Assembly: GCA_021738625.1 (NCBI GenBank)
Contig: JAIPBS010000039.1
Coordinates: 1 to 41,256 of the forward strand
DNA length: 41,256 nucleotides
Direction of reading: 5' to 3'
Source of the DNA: Bacteroidales bacterium
Lineage (GTDB): Bacteria; Bacteroidota; Bacteroidia; Bacteroidales; JAIOZK01
Under the pieces are notes generated by a model that worked only from the letters and a program-made list of their open reading frames with translations, was not told the origin of the DNA and did not search any database. A program made the position numbers and the translations under genes. Positions 41,117 through 41,256 of the stretch are shown one piece after another (position 1 is the first letter of the stretch; every line of letters begins with the position of its first letter).

Positions 41117-41256
41117 ATGTTTTCCATATTCTCATCCAGATATTTTCTTTACCGCGAGGCGACCGATATGCGCAAGAGCTTTGACGGTTTATGCGGACTG
41201 GTCACCAACCGGCTTGACAAGGATCCCATGAGCGGCGACTTATATATTTTTATCAA
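41117..41256 (+). CDS. tnpB: IS66-family accessory protein TnpB, truncated by window end
   Basis: The 46 complete codons seen read FSIFSSRYFLYREATDMRKS, then FDGLCGLVTNRLDKDPMSGD and LYIFIN. The MRKSFDGL and DPMSGDLYIF motifs identify the IS66 Orf2/TnpB family. The rest lies outside the window. Confidence 0.9.
   Translation, partial: MFSIFSSRYFLYREATDMRKSFDGLCGLVTNRLDKDPMSGDLYIFI

Larger units (their letters stand above)
40821..41256 (+). mobile_element. IS66-family insertion sequence, 5' part only
   Basis: A tnpA-like gene and the start of a tnpB-like gene stand in the standard IS66 order. The element continues beyond the window, where the large transposase gene would follow. The left terminal inverted repeat must lie between the clpB stop (40708) and 40821, but I could not fix its first base. 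Confidence 0.8.

Overview
The window looks like a chromosome segment from a member of the Bacteroidota, probably a Bacteroidales-type gliding or marine lineage. The evidence is several secreted proteins with type IX secretion (T9SS) type A C-terminal sorting domains, one type B (CHU_C) sorting domain, two FISUMP-domain proteins, a DUF1573 lipoprotein, YajC, YbbR and CoaE genes lying together, and promoter-like sites that fit the Bacteroidota TTG-N19-21-TAnnTTTG pattern. No rRNA, tRNA or CRISPR array was seen.

Region 1 (1-14.3 kb) is a surface-glycan locus. On the plus strand it holds a short beta-sandwich ORF behind a perfect hairpin, then six glycosyltransferases (GT), one Stf0-type sulfotransferase and GDP-L-fucose synthase. 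It ends in an AT-rich tract with a stand-alone paralogue of one GT domain and a second sulfotransferase on the minus strand. The genes at 522-12057 are closely spaced and probably form one operon that builds a fucose-containing, possibly sulfated glycan.

Region 2 (14.3-26.4 kb) is a secretome block. It contains a tail-fibre/S74-like secreted protein, two divergently transcribed proteins with an FKPGF-type stack motif, a Gln-rich secreted protein, two tandem FISUMP proteins, an S8 subtilisin-like protease and a C25 gingipain-like protease. Three of these proteins end in T9SS type A sorting domains. Four share the FKPGF motif, which points to a common module exchanged among exported proteins.

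Region 3 (26.4-33.8 kb) is a second glycan locus. It has a sulfotransferase with an N-terminal beta domain like the one in the first large GT, a GT2, a decayed Tat-type aminotransferase pseudogene, two small membrane proteins, two GT4 enzymes, and a minus-strand DUF2304/GT2 pair. Several genes here start at TTG or GTG and overlap the stop of the preceding gene.

Region 4 (33.8-41.3 kb) is housekeeping: coaE, a ybbR-like gene, yajC, a DUF1573 lipoprotein gene, a CHU_C-terminal secreted protein, a repeat-rich intergenic stretch, clpB, and the start of an IS66-family element that runs off the window.

A plausible reading is that the two glycan loci make a sulfated surface polysaccharide in the same cell that exports T9SS cargo. 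In the known T9SS, cargo is fixed to A-type LPS. That link is an inference from gene neighbourhood and not something the sequence shows.
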